From the IMG/VR virus record IMGVR_UViG_3300017971_000589, positions 1 through 33,156 of that record: DNA of 33,156 nucleotides; one strand, written 5' to 3'. The position numbers and the translations under genes were made by a program. The DNA comes from a virus. Shown one piece after another: positions 22,893 through 30,853 of this stretch. Position 1 is the first letter of the stretch. Each line of letters starts with the position of its first letter. The notes beneath the pieces are model-generated. The model was not told where the DNA came from. It searched no databases and saw only the letters and a program-made list of their open reading frames with translations.

Positions 22893-23473
22893 TTCCTTTT
22901 TGCAAGTTTCTTTGCAACCCTTTCTATTCCTTTCTTCATTTCTTCTATTGCAACTGCTGATGCCCTTCCAGATCCTGCCTGTGCTGCTGGTCGCATGAAA
23001 GGTCTTGCAGGCATTTTGGATGTTCCAAATTCCAGAAAACGCCAATAAAAAGCAGGACCACCCTTGAACCCTGTCAGACCAGTCTTGTTTGTTGATGCCC
23101 TTCTTGTTGCCTTGTCTTGTGCAAATATATGCCTGATGCCAAACTTGCTCCTTGCTGCAACCTTCTGCCCTGTCAGTTTCTTCACCTGCTTCAATCCACC
23201 TTCCTTCACATCTGACAGCACAGCAACATAGGCACCACCACCAATACCGGGACCAAGATGTTTTCTTTTCTTGCCCCTTGTGCCAATGTGATCTGCCATG
23301 AATCCTTCACCCTGAAACATGGAAAGGGCATTATCCCTTGCAATGTCTTCAATGACTGTCCCTGCTTTTCTCATTGCAGAAGTCAGAACCCTTCTTTCTA
23401 CCTGTTCAGGCAGTTTTTTCAGTCTTGCACTGATTTCACCAAGACCTTCAATCTTGACAACATCAGCCATCAT
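22889..23473 (-). CDS. Head-tail joining protein, HK97 gp10-like
   Basis: A 194-residue basic protein. Its start, I-x-G-L-x-E-I-S-A-R-L-K-K-L-P, and the Arg/Lys-rich body with G-P-A-F-Y-W-R-F-L-E-F-G-T at about 140-152 and M-P-A-R-P-F-M-R-P-A just after are standard for HK97-gp10-like tail-completion proteins. These sit between the head-closure and tail-terminator proteins. Two ATG codons open it; the first is used here. It overlaps the upstream gene by 11 bases. Confidence 0.88.
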   Translation of the reverse strand: MMADVVKIEGLGEISARLKKLPEQVERRVLTSAMRKAGTVIEDIARDNALSMFQGEGFMADHIGTRGKKRKHLGPGIGGGAYVAVLSDVKEGGLKQVKKLTGQKVAARSKFGIRHIFAQDKATRRASTNKTGLTGFKGGPAFYWRFLEFGTSKMPARPFMRPAAQAGSGRASAVAIEEMKKGIERVAKKLAKRK

Positions 23474-23789
23474 TTACGCCTTCTGAACACATCAGTTCCA
23501 TTTCATTCCTGATTTCATGGACAGGATTGATGAATTCAATGTTGTAAATTTTGCCACTGTGAAGGATCCTCATTTTTGCCTGTATGCCTTCAAGGTTCCT
23601 GATCCTGATCTTGGTTGTCACTTCTGCTTTATACTGATTGGCAATATGTATTTCACTGCCTTTGACATGTTCAATGGATCCCCAAACTGTCTTGAATGCT
23701 GACCATGATTTGATTGGTTGTCCATAAACATCCTGTTCTTCAGTCAGGGACTGAACCTGCAGCCTGTGGCGTAATCTGCCTGACCTCAT
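23463..23789 (-). CDS. Head closure protein (SPP1 gp16-like)
   Basis: A 108-residue small beta protein with R-L-R-H-R-L-Q-V-Q and Y-G-Q-P-I-K-S-W near the N terminus, G-S-E at about 44-46, and I-R-I-R-N-L-E-G in the middle. These match the phage head-tail joining (PF05521-type) family that seals the connector. It is packed against the connector gene (one-base overlap) and the gp10-like gene. Confidence 0.88.
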   Translation of the reverse strand: MRSGRLRHRLQVQSLTEEQDVYGQPIKSWSAFKTVWGSIEHVKGSEIHIANQYKAEVTTKIRIRNLEGIQAKMRILHSGKIYNIEFINPVHEIRNEMELMCSEGVNDG

Positions 23790-24382
23790 TAGAAGAATTC
23801 CGGTATTGACAGGGATTCAATCAACCTGTCTGCAAATGGCATCTTTGCCGCAATGGTGCCAACAATATATTCTTCCCGGTTTTCATACAGGTTTGCAATC
23901 TGAATCAACATCCATCTTTTGATGACTTCAGGAACATTGTCATTTATTTCTGCAGGTGATGAACCTGAGTCTGCATAACCACAGACAAACCTGATTGTAA
24001 CTGCCTGCAACTGTTTTCTTGTGTCAGGCCAAACCTGATCAGGATCAAGGATCACCCTGCCAGGTTGACTGTCAGTGTCAACATCATAAACAGATGAATC
24101 AACTGTTTGTTCATTTCCATCAGTGTCAATGTATTTGATTGATGTGACTGACTGCAGTGGTGGTTTTGGAATCTTGATGACAGATGCAAACCTGTCAATT
24201 TTATAGTCATATGTTGCAGTGATTAACTGTCTTCTAGTGAAGGTTTCTGCAAGATGTTCAACTGATTCAATCATTGATTGAATGAGTGCATCATCATCAT
24301 CAATTTCAAGTCTGATGTGGTCCTTTGCATCTGACAAGGAAATTGAATTGCCTGTTGGTGCTGTAATTTGTGTCAGTGACAT
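23789..24382 (-). CDS. Head-tail connector (HK97 gp6-like)
   Basis: A 197-residue protein with the connector signature L-S-D-A-K-D-H-I-R-L-E at about 15-25, then D-D-D-A-L-I-Q-S-M-I, L-A-E-T-F-T-R-R-Q-L, and a C-terminal helix containing L-Y-E-N-R-E-E. It forms the ring between portal and head-closure protein. It overlaps the sulfotransferase gene upstream by 10 bases. Confidence 0.88.
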   Translation of the reverse strand: MSLTQITAPTGNSISLSDAKDHIRLEIDDDDALIQSMIESVEHLAETFTRRQLITATYDYKIDRFASVIKIPKPPLQSVTSIKYIDTDGNEQTVDSSVYDVDTDSQPGRVILDPDQVWPDTRKQLQAVTIRFVCGYADSGSSPAEINDNVPEVIKRWMLIQIANLYENREEYIVGTIAAKMPFADRLIESLSIPEFF

Positions 24383-25032
24383 ATTTCAAACTCATAATCA
24401 AAAGGTTCAAGGTCATGCCTGTAGTATACAGACACATCAGAAATCAACTGATCATCATAATATTTCCAATAATCCATATGTGTTGTCCTGTTCTTGACTG
24501 GTAGAACAGGCATTTTGAAACCTTTCCTTTTCTCAAGAAGTCCTGAAATGTGATGCCATGAATGTGGCAGATGTTCAAGTTTTACAAGTGCATCAAACCT
24601 TTGCTTTCCATGTTCATCAATCAGGTCACATGAATATGGTCTGAAATGCTTGTCTGCCTGACTATATGGCACATCACAGACAACACTTGCAAATGATTTG
24701 AAATCCATGCCTGCCTTGAATCCATACAGTTGCCATGTCCTGTGATAACCTTCAACAATCTTCTGTTTCCAGCATGAAACAAGTCTGTCAAAAGGATTCC
24801 TGACAACTGTGATTTTCATAAAATCAGAAGCATTGATGTCAACCCATTGATTGCTTCTGTATTCAAATGGCAGTCCAAAACCCCTTGCAACTTCCAACAG
24901 GGACTGACTTGCACACTTAGGAATCACCATAAAAACAAGTTGATGACCGGGAATGACAATGTTGTTGAAACACAATCCACAGGGTGTGTTCACATTGCAG
25001 GGTTCAAAGGCACTATGTTCAATTGCATTCAT
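24373..25032 (-). CDS. Sulfotransferase-family protein
   Basis: A 219-residue protein with both PAPS-binding signatures of carbohydrate sulfotransferases (Sulfotransfer_2-like). The 5'-phosphosulfate loop I-P-K-C-A-S-Q-S-L is at 37-45 and the 3'-phosphate motif V-V-R-N-P-F-D-R-L-V-S is at 76-86, followed by C-W-K-Q-K. The C terminus Y-Y-R-H-D-L-E-P-F-D-Y is also typical. The expected reaction is transfer of sulfate from PAPS to a sugar or other hydroxyl group; the acceptor is unknown. It is coupled by ATGA to the DUF115-like gene and embedded in head-tail genes. The pair may modify a virion or host surface glycan. Confidence 0.85.
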   Translation of the reverse strand: MNAIEHSAFEPCNVNTPCGLCFNNIVIPGHQLVFMVIPKCASQSLLEVARGFGLPFEYRSNQWVDINASDFMKITVVRNPFDRLVSCWKQKIVEGYHRTWQLYGFKAGMDFKSFASVVCDVPYSQADKHFRPYSCDLIDEHGKQRFDALVKLEHLPHSWHHISGLLEKRKGFKMPVLPVKNRTTHMDYWKYYDDQLISDVSVYYRHDLEPFDYEFEICH

Positions 25033-25664
25033 TCTATGTCTTCAATCTGCTGACGTTTGAAACAGGTCATTGCCGTTTCCCTTGATGCATTGATGACATC
25101 AATTCCAAGCAATTTTGCATGACTTGCTGCAGTTGAAAAGTTCATCATCCATGGTTCATATGATCCTGTTCTGATTTTATCAGGGTGATCACCAAACCAG
25201 TGTGAACATCCATTGTCAGCAAACTTCATGTCATATCCAATCAGGATCACCCTATTTGCACCAAGCAAGGTTGCAAGGTTCAATGCCTGATAACCACTGT
25301 TTTGCCCCTGATGCAGAATGCCGGGTGTGATTGACAATCCTGTTTCTGCTTCACCCTTCATCAAAATAAGGTCAGGGAACCTGCTTGCTGCTTCTGCATC
25401 AATGGTGATTTTCAATCCTGCAAAATCACTGGTTTCCCTGTGATGCCAATCCCACCATTTCAGGTCACAGGCATACAGGACATCAGCAGTTGGAAATAGT
25501 GTATAGGCATCATTGACTGCAATCACAAAATCAAATCTGTGAGCATGTGCAATCTGTGCATGATCAAGGGAAGGACCACCGCCAATGCAGACAGCAGTTC
25601 CATCCTGCCATGGTCTTGAATTTAACCAATCACTTGGACTGGTCTTCTGCAGTGCCAGATTCAT
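25029..25664 (-). CDS. DUF115 / MptE-like Rossmann protein, possible glycan transferase
   Basis: About 211 residues from ATG 25664 (M-N-L-A-L-Q-K); a GTG at 25715 would add 17. A nucleotide-binding-type loop C-I-G-G-G-P-S-L near residues 26-33 is followed by V-I-A-V-N-D-A-Y, C-D-L-K-W-W-D-W and I-L-I-G-Y-D-M-K-F, then C-S-H-W-F-G-D-H. This pattern is that of DUF115-related proteins, a family that includes archaeal MptE and the Maf flagellin glycosylation proteins. Phage versions have no established function known to me. Coupling to the sulfotransferase suggests a joint surface-modification role; that is inference. Confidence 0.7.
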   Translation of the reverse strand: MNLALQKTSPSDWLNSRPWQDGTAVCIGGGPSLDHAQIAHAHRFDFVIAVNDAYTLFPTADVLYACDLKWWDWHHRETSDFAGLKITIDAEAASRFPDLILMKGEAETGLSITPGILHQGQNSGYQALNLATLLGANRVILIGYDMKFADNGCSHWFGDHPDKIRTGSYEPWMMNFSTAASHAKLLGIDVINASRETAMTCFKRQQIEDIE

Positions 25665-25845
25665 CGGTAGTTTTTGCAGGTCTTCCACGTTTTGCAGCAA
25701 GTTTTGCCTTTTCACGCCTGATCCATCTTTGTGCAGATGGTGCTGGCAGATCTACTGTTTCACCTTTCTTGAAAGACTGTTCAACCTTGTCTTCATGATC
25801 CAATACTTCAACATCATCTGTGAATGTGATTTTTTGCTTGATCAT
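25630..25845 (-). CDS. Small hypothetical protein of the head operon
   Basis: A 71-residue charged protein. A beta-type N terminus has V-E-V-L-D-H and F-K-K-G-E-T-V-D-L-P. A helix S-A-Q-R-W-I-R-R-E-K-A follows, then a disordered Lys/Asp-rich tail. Small proteins of this style are common among head-tail genes of siphophages; no function is known to me. It overlaps the DUF115-like gene by about 35 bases. Confidence 0.6.
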   Translation of the reverse strand: MIKQKITFTDDVEVLDHEDKVEQSFKKGETVDLPAPSAQRWIRREKAKLAAKRGRPAKTTDESGTAEDQSK

Positions 25846-25846
25846 T

Positions 25847-26455
25847 TTATGCTTCCTTTAAATACTCTCTTTCTGAACCATGCCCATCAATTTCATAATG
25901 AAAATCAAATTCCATCATTAGGGCATCACCAGTATATGTGTCTGCAGCATCACCACCAATCCTTGAAAGTTTCATGGCAAACATGGAACTGATCCCCATG
26001 CCTTCACCTGTGATTGGTTGAAATGCTGAAATTTGTGAAAGACTGCCTGAAGAATAATTAAACACTTTTTTGACTGTTTGAAGTGTTGTGAAGTCTGCAG
26101 GATATTCTGCACCATTGTTGAACCATTTAAAATCAAGTTGCCACAGGACATCACCTGAATTTTCCTGTACCCAATGAATATGTGGATGCAGTGTTGATCC
26201 TTCATTGTAGTTGTGTGGCAGTTGACCAAGAATGAAAAGAAGTTCAGTGGAACCATCAGCAAACAACCAACCACCCCTGATGGTATCAAAGTCAGGATCT
26301 GATGCTGAACCTGGCGGGTTGATTGCAGTTGCTGGAAATCTTAAATCATCAAAATGAATTGATGAACAATGGTCAGCAGTTCTTTTTGCACCATCAGATG
26401 TCAGGCCTGCAATTTCAGACCAACCCGGTTCTTTGTATAAAGTTTGTGTAACCAT
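25847..26455 (-). CDS. Putative jelly-roll-like virion protein
   Basis: A 202-residue protein with L-P-H-N-Y-N-E-G-S-T-L-H-P-H-I-H-W at about 78-94. This His-rich 'EG...HPHIHW' motif recurs in phage proteins of the head region. W-Q-L-D-F-K-W-F follows, and it ends M-M-E-F-D-F-H-Y-E-I-D-G. The predicted fold is beta-rich. It lies immediately downstream of a terminator, so its level is probably lower than that of the capsid genes. It may be a minor head or fibre component. Confidence 0.55.
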   Translation of the reverse strand: MVTQTLYKEPGWSEIAGLTSDGAKRTADHCSSIHFDDLRFPATAINPPGSASDPDFDTIRGGWLFADGSTELLFILGQLPHNYNEGSTLHPHIHWVQENSGDVLWQLDFKWFNNGAEYPADFTTLQTVKKVFNYSSGSLSQISAFQPITGEGMGISSMFAMKLSRIGGDAADTYTGDALMMEFDFHYEIDGHGSEREYLKEA

Positions 26456-26466
26456 AATTTAAAAAG

Positions 26467-26488
26467 GGCAGGGGGTTTCCCCCCTGCC
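26467..26488 (-). terminator. Terminator downstream of capsid and capsid-adjacent gene
   Basis: On the minus strand the stem GGCAGGGGG/CCCCCTGCC (arms 26480-26488 and 26467-26475) is followed by C and T5. It lies between the 149-aa protein stop (26516) and the next gene start (26455). It probably attenuates transcription so that capsid mRNA exceeds that of the connector genes. Confidence 0.75.
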
Positions 26489-26515
26489 AAGTTGCTACAC
26501 CACTACGGAGGAGTC

Positions 26516-26965
26516 TTAGACAATTTCATCAACAGATGCAATGTCATTGTCAGATGCTGGACCTTGACGGGGATTGAATCCCATGATCAGTCCTGCACCA
26601 TCACTGCTTGCAGTTGCAACAGTAATGACCAAGGCAACATGTGTGAAGTCATTTTCAAGATCCAGTTCTTCTGCAGAACAATTGATGATTGCCTGCTTGT
26701 CACTGTCACTGCCTGCCTGTGTCAACTGTGTAATTGCCTTTCCACTGATGTCCTTTGCATCAGTTCCACTGGCATCAGTTGCCTGCTGCAGTTTGGCATC
26801 AAGTGTGGCAGAAGATCCAAGGGTTCCTGCCATCACTATGGCAGAAATCCGTTCAAAGTCTGCCATGCTGACCCAATCTGAAGTATGTGCAGTAGCAGTC
26901 AGGACATCAGGGTCAATGGTTCCAACTACTGCAGCAGTTTCACTGCCTTTCTGATTCAAGATCAT
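26516..26965 (-). CDS. Putative head decoration or minor capsid protein
   Basis: A 149-residue protein, 12 bases after the capsid gene. It has V-V-G-T-I-D-P-D-V-L near the N terminus, then V-M-A-G-T-L-G-S-S-A-T-L-D-A-K-L-Q-Q-A-T-D. A G-K-A-I-T-Q-L-T-Q-A-G stretch follows near the middle, then V-A-L-V-I-T-V-A-T-A-S-S-D. I associate this compact beta-rich family with genes next to the capsid of siphophages. Expression with the capsid between two terminators suggests it is made in large amounts, as a decoration protein would be. No direct evidence for surface location. Confidence 0.6.
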   Translation of the reverse strand: MILNQKGSETAAVVGTIDPDVLTATAHTSDWVSMADFERISAIVMAGTLGSSATLDAKLQQATDASGTDAKDISGKAITQLTQAGSDSDKQAIINCSAEELDLENDFTHVALVITVATASSDGAGLIMGFNPRQGPASDNDIASVDEIV

Positions 26966-26977
26966 GATATTACCCCC

Positions 26978-28315
26978 TTATGCCCTTGCGGCCAATGTCA
27001 CAAAGTGTGCAAGGGTATTGCTGCCTGCACGTTTTGCAATGGTTGTGTTGAAATGTGGTTGACCTGCAACCCTGAAAATAAACCGGAATGCAGTAGTGTC
27101 ATAATCAAACCACAGGTGAATACTGACATCTGACCGAATACCACCAGTCTTCATGATGGTCAGATACTGTGACATGTCAGAAAGGATGATGTCACCCTTG
27201 TCACCAAGGGTTTCACATGCTTCTGTTGGTACAACAGGCCTGCCCATCAGTGTTCCATATGGGGAAGAAGACAATCCACCGGGTGGAAGGTATGCCGGTC
27301 CTGCAGCATCAGTGTTCTTGAATGACATCAGGTTCAACTGTGGTTCAATGTCCTGATTGATCAGCCAGATTGCATTTCTTCGGGATGGTGCATACATCCT
27401 TGCCCACATGTTGACAATGTTCTGGTGAATCAGGGTATCTGCAGCCTGACCAGATTCCTTGGCAACAGTAATCAGATCACCACCATTCAGGATGCCTTTT
27501 GGCCGACCAACACCACTGCCCTGCACAATCGCCAGGTTCAACTTGCTGTCAAAGACTTCAGGAACCTTGGCGTTCAGGTAGGAAGACATTGCAGGTGAAT
27601 CTGCAAGCAATTCATCAGTGACAGGTACAAGGGCAGTCAGTTTGTTCAGCCTGACATTCTGTTCACCAAGAACAGGTTTGGACTGATTCAGTTGATCACC
27701 TTCACCTTCCCAATATGCCTGAACACCAGATGAACCCCATGGGGTAGTTTCATCTTTCGGCATGGTCAGGTTATTTCCTGAAACAGTCATCTGATCTGTT
27801 CGGGAAAGAAGGGAATCTTCACCCTGAACCTTCTTCATGATGCTGGTCCTGAAGTCAGGGGGCACAGTGTAACCACCATCGGCACCTGTGTTTTCATTGG
27901 CAGATGTGGTTGGTGCATTCATCAAACGTGGATCAGGTGCAACCCCCTGCTGACCGGCGTGATGGACTGCTGCAGCAAATTCACCAAGGGTTCGCCACCC
28001 CCATTTGTTGCGGTCTGCAGCCCCTGCAGGATAACCACCAGAAACAGAAGTTGCAGCAGGTTTGTCTGCATCAGGGTTGTTCAGGTCAGGCTGTGTCTGC
28101 CGTCCAACACCATTTTCAAGTTTCTGTGACATTGCAGCAATAGTGTTTTTCCGTACAATTTCACCTTCAATTTTTTCAAATTCAGCAACCATTGCCTTGA
28201 AATCACTGGTTTCATCATCAGTGAAATCACGTTTTTCAGCATCGGCAGTTGCCTGCATTGCCTGCATATCAGAATGCAGTTCCTGCAGTCTTGCCTGAAG
28301 TTCTTCAATATTCAT
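26978..28315 (-). CDS. Major capsid protein, HK97 fold
   Basis: A 445-residue protein. Residues about 1-60 form a charged coiled coil (E-E-L-Q-A-R-L-Q-E-L), the scaffold-like delta domain normally removed by the prohead protease. The body carries T-V-P-P-D-F-R, F-D-S-K-L-N-L-A-I-V-Q-G-S-G and N-A-I-W-L-I-N-Q-D-I, and ends with W-F-D-Y-D-T-T-A-F-R-F-I-F-R-V-A-G-Q. These are typical HK97-type features. ATG 28315 is used because GAGGA lies 9 bases upstream; the TTG extension is not needed. Position after portal and protease is standard. Confidence 0.93.
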   Translation of the reverse strand: MNIEELQARLQELHSDMQAMQATADAEKRDFTDDETSDFKAMVAEFEKIEGEIVRKNTIAAMSQKLENGVGRQTQPDLNNPDADKPAATSVSGGYPAGAADRNKWGWRTLGEFAAAVHHAGQQGVAPDPRLMNAPTTSANENTGADGGYTVPPDFRTSIMKKVQGEDSLLSRTDQMTVSGNNLTMPKDETTPWGSSGVQAYWEGEGDQLNQSKPVLGEQNVRLNKLTALVPVTDELLADSPAMSSYLNAKVPEVFDSKLNLAIVQGSGVGRPKGILNGGDLITVAKESGQAADTLIHQNIVNMWARMYAPSRRNAIWLINQDIEPQLNLMSFKNTDAAGPAYLPPGGLSSSPYGTLMGRPVVPTEACETLGDKGDIILSDMSQYLTIMKTGGIRSDVSIHLWFDYDTTAFRFIFRVAGQPHFNTTIAKRAGSNTLAHFVTLAARA

Positions 28316-28349
28316 GTGAAAAATCCTCAATTAATTTAAAAGTTTCCCG

Positions 28350-28407
28350 CATAAAAAAACCATGCGGTCACATACCCCCCTTTGGGGATTTGCAACTCGC
28401 ATGGTTT
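28350..28407 (-). terminator. Nested hairpin terminator between protease and capsid genes
   Basis: On the minus strand a 10-base stem AAACCATGCG/CGCATGGTTT (arms 28398-28407 and 28357-28366) encloses a second hairpin CCCC-AAA-GGGG. The outer stem is followed by a T run (28353-28359, partly shared with the stem). The large loop is unusual for a simple terminator. It may also act as an mRNA end-protecting or regulatory structure for the capsid message. Confidence 0.65.
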
Positions 28408-28469
28408 GACATGTGAAACCCTGCAGTTGTTTTCAGGCCTGCAAGCAAACCTGAACCTATAGGGTGAAT

Positions 28470-29147
28470 TTACTTCAAGTTAAATCTTTCTTCAAGTCCC
28501 TTGAATGCATCCCTTGCACTGTCAAGGTTTGGTGTCCCCTTAACTTTATACTTTTCAGGGGTATGCTTGAATCCATAAATTGATAAATTCAGACTTGCTG
28601 CCATCATTTCTGATTCAACCTTGAAATCAGCAAACCCCCTTGAAACTGCTTCTTCTGCAGTCATCCAAGTTTCTGCCTTCATCAATCCACTGATTGCATC
28701 CCTGTCACCACCAGTCCTGCTGACGTATGTTGCAAGAAGGTTTTCGCGCATTTTATCCAGTGTCTGTGCCTTTGCCCTGAATTCATCAGCATCACCAACT
28801 GCCATGGACCAAGGTTCATGAATCATCATCATTCCATTATCACTGATGTTGATGCTGTCACCAGACATGGCAATGATGCTGGCAATTGATGCTGCCAACC
28901 CATCAACATGAACATTTATTTTTGCAGGATGCCTGATCAGTGCATTGTAAATGCTGAACCCTTCAAAGACATCACCACCCGGAGAATTCACCCTTATATC
29001 TATTTCACTGACATTGCCCATGGCATTCAGGTTTCCAATGAAATCCTTTGCAGTGATCCCATCAGTGAAGAACCCTTCACCAATATCACCATACAGCAGA
29101 ATTTCACCCTTCTTGCCCCTTGCATTCATTTGAAGTTTATTCATCAT
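28470..29147 (-). CDS. Prohead protease, ClpP-like (S14)
   Basis: A 225-residue serine protease of the Clp-like phage family. N-S-P-G-G-D-V-F at 54-61, the nucleophile region D-G-L-A-A-S-I-A-S with Ser87, and M-M-M-I-H-E-P-W with His110 are all in place. It should cleave the capsid delta domain during head maturation. It is coupled to the portal gene by ATGA. A terminator separates it from the capsid gene, unlike the usual uninterrupted order. Confidence 0.92.
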   Translation of the reverse strand: MMNKLQMNARGKKGEILLYGDIGEGFFTDGITAKDFIGNLNAMGNVSEIDIRVNSPGGDVFEGFSIYNALIRHPAKINVHVDGLAASIASIIAMSGDSINISDNGMMMIHEPWSMAVGDADEFRAKAQTLDKMRENLLATYVSRTGGDRDAISGLMKAETWMTAEEAVSRGFADFKVESEMMAASLNLSIYGFKHTPEKYKVKGTPNLDSARDAFKGLEERFNLK

Positions 29148-30853
29148 TTCACCCTTGCGATTGTCAATGCAAAATCCTTGAAAATGTCATTTGCTATTTC
29201 AAGCGGCCAAACATCTTCCGCCATGGTGTAGAAACTTTTCAGGTTCCCATCATCAAAGGCATCAACCAATTCATCACATGAATCAATGCAGTGTTTCTTG
29301 GCAATGCCGAATAATACTGAATTGAAATGACCAATCACGTTTTCATCTTTGCTGTCTACACCAGCAAATGCAGACATTGATTCAGCAATTGGAACCAAGG
29401 CATCAACAACATATTTTTCATGTTTTACATAAAATGCTGCCATGTGATCCCTGAATTCCTGTGATGTTGTGATTTTCTTTGGTGCCCTTTTTGCGTGATT
29501 CGATTCCCTTGAAAGACATCTTTTCATGCTGTCATTAATAAGGCTGATGTATATATTCCGCATCATGTCAGGGTTTGGTTGCTGTCCTTCTTCCTGATCT
29601 TCATCTTCCCCGCCAGGTTGCTGGAACTGCTGAACAACAGGTTCAGGTTCTTCACCCAACTTTTCAGTTGGTGTCATGTTTGTTGGTGACAGGTAAACAT
29701 CCCCTTGGTCTGCAGGCAGTGGGTCAAGATCTTCAAATTCCCTGACATCATTTGCAGACAACCAACCCCATTGCCTGCCCTTTGTATAGGCATCATAACG
29801 TTTGTCAAGGGCACCCCTTAAAAGACTATTCAGGTTCAGTTTTGTATATTGTTTTACCCTGTTCTGTCTTCCAAGTAGTTTGCGGTCCCCTTCCTGCTCC
29901 CATCGCATTGCCCATGGAACAATAGTGTCAGTGGTGAAATCAATGTTCTGTTCTTCAATGTTGCTGAAAGTTGCACGTTCAAGATCTGCCAGTTTGTGTG
30001 GCGGAACCCTGAACCATCTTGCAACATCGGAAATCTGAAACTTTCGAGTTTCCAAAAACTGTGCATCATCGGGTGGAATACCAATCTGATGGTATTCTAA
30101 ACCCTGTTCAAGAATTGCAGTCTTGCCTGTGTTGTATGGACCTGAATACATATTTGCCCATGAATCCCTTAAATTCTTTCTGGCATCATCATCCAGTTTG
30201 TTTGGATATTTCAGGACACCACCAAGACTTGCACCATTGCCAAAGAAGTTGGATCCAAATTCTTCTGCAGCAATACCAAGGCCAATTGATCTGGCAGCAA
30301 ACCCAATGACAGAATATCCAACCAGACCTGTCCCCATGCCCTTCAGGTGAAACATGTCAGATGCAGGTATTGGTGTGACACTTCCATCATCATTATGAAC
30401 AACATAGATCAGATTATTTCCTGTGTCCCTTGTGATTTCCATCCTGTCTGGTGATATGGGCCATAACCACATTGGCCTGCCTATAAGATCTCTTTCTATT
30501 TCTGCATACCCATTGCCCCAAAGCAGACACCATGCCGTTACTGTTTCCCTAAAGGTGAAAGGTGTCATTTCAGGACAGGGATTCTTCAGAACTTTGGCAG
30601 TTGGTGTTTCAGTGATTTCAGTCTTTCCACCACCATCCTTCTTTTCAAAAACCTTCCATCCAAGGGATGCAACAGTTTCTGAAATCACCCTGACAGCAGA
30701 CCATACAGGGGAAAATTCAAGTGCAGTTTCAGGTGTAACCCTGACACCTGAAGATGTCCTTCTTGGCAACCAAAGAGTGTCAATCTGCCTTTTTGGATCA
30801 GGCAGTTCTGTCACTGGTGCATTTAAAATCTGGATTCCCCTTCTTTTTTCCAT
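29144..30853 (-). CDS. Portal protein, HK97 type
   Basis: A 569-residue protein. The portal family signatures W-S-A-V-R-V-I-S-E-T-V-A-S-L-G-W at about 51-66, W-G-N-G-Y-A-E-I at about 111-118 and F-H-L-K-G-M at about 168-173 are present. F-Q-I-S-D-V-A-R-W-F-R-V-P-P-H follows near 272-286. A Gln/Glu-rich linker at about 400-430 leads to a helical C-terminal extension of some 140 residues that ordinary HK97-type portals lack. That extension may act in ejection or as a fused minor head domain. Confidence 0.92.
   Translation of the reverse strand: MEKRRGIQILNAPVTELPDPKRQIDTLWLPRRTSSGVRVTPETALEFSPVWSAVRVISETVASLGWKVFEKKDGGGKTEITETPTAKVLKNPCPEMTPFTFRETVTAWCLLWGNGYAEIERDLIGRPMWLWPISPDRMEITRDTGNNLIYVVHNDDGSVTPIPASDMFHLKGMGTGLVGYSVIGFAARSIGLGIAAEEFGSNFFGNGASLGGVLKYPNKLDDDARKNLRDSWANMYSGPYNTGKTAILEQGLEYHQIGIPPDDAQFLETRKFQISDVARWFRVPPHKLADLERATFSNIEEQNIDFTTDTIVPWAMRWEQEGDRKLLGRQNRVKQYTKLNLNSLLRGALDKRYDAYTKGRQWGWLSANDVREFEDLDPLPADQGDVYLSPTNMTPTEKLGEEPEPVVQQFQQPGGEDEDQEEGQQPNPDMMRNIYISLINDSMKRCLSRESNHAKRAPKKITTSQEFRDHMAAFYVKHEKYVVDALVPIAESMSAFAGVDSKDENVIGHFNSVLFGIAKKHCIDSCDELVDAFDDGNLKSFYTMAEDVWPLEIANDIFKDFALTIARVK

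Noticed and set aside
22893-23045. 51-codon upstream extension of the DUF3168 fusion gene
   Set aside because: It lies wholly within the gp10-like gene in another frame. The ATGA-coupled start at 22892 is far better.
26500-26512. GGAGGAG on the plus strand as a ribosome site
   Set aside because: No credible plus-strand gene follows; the region is covered by minus-strand late genes.
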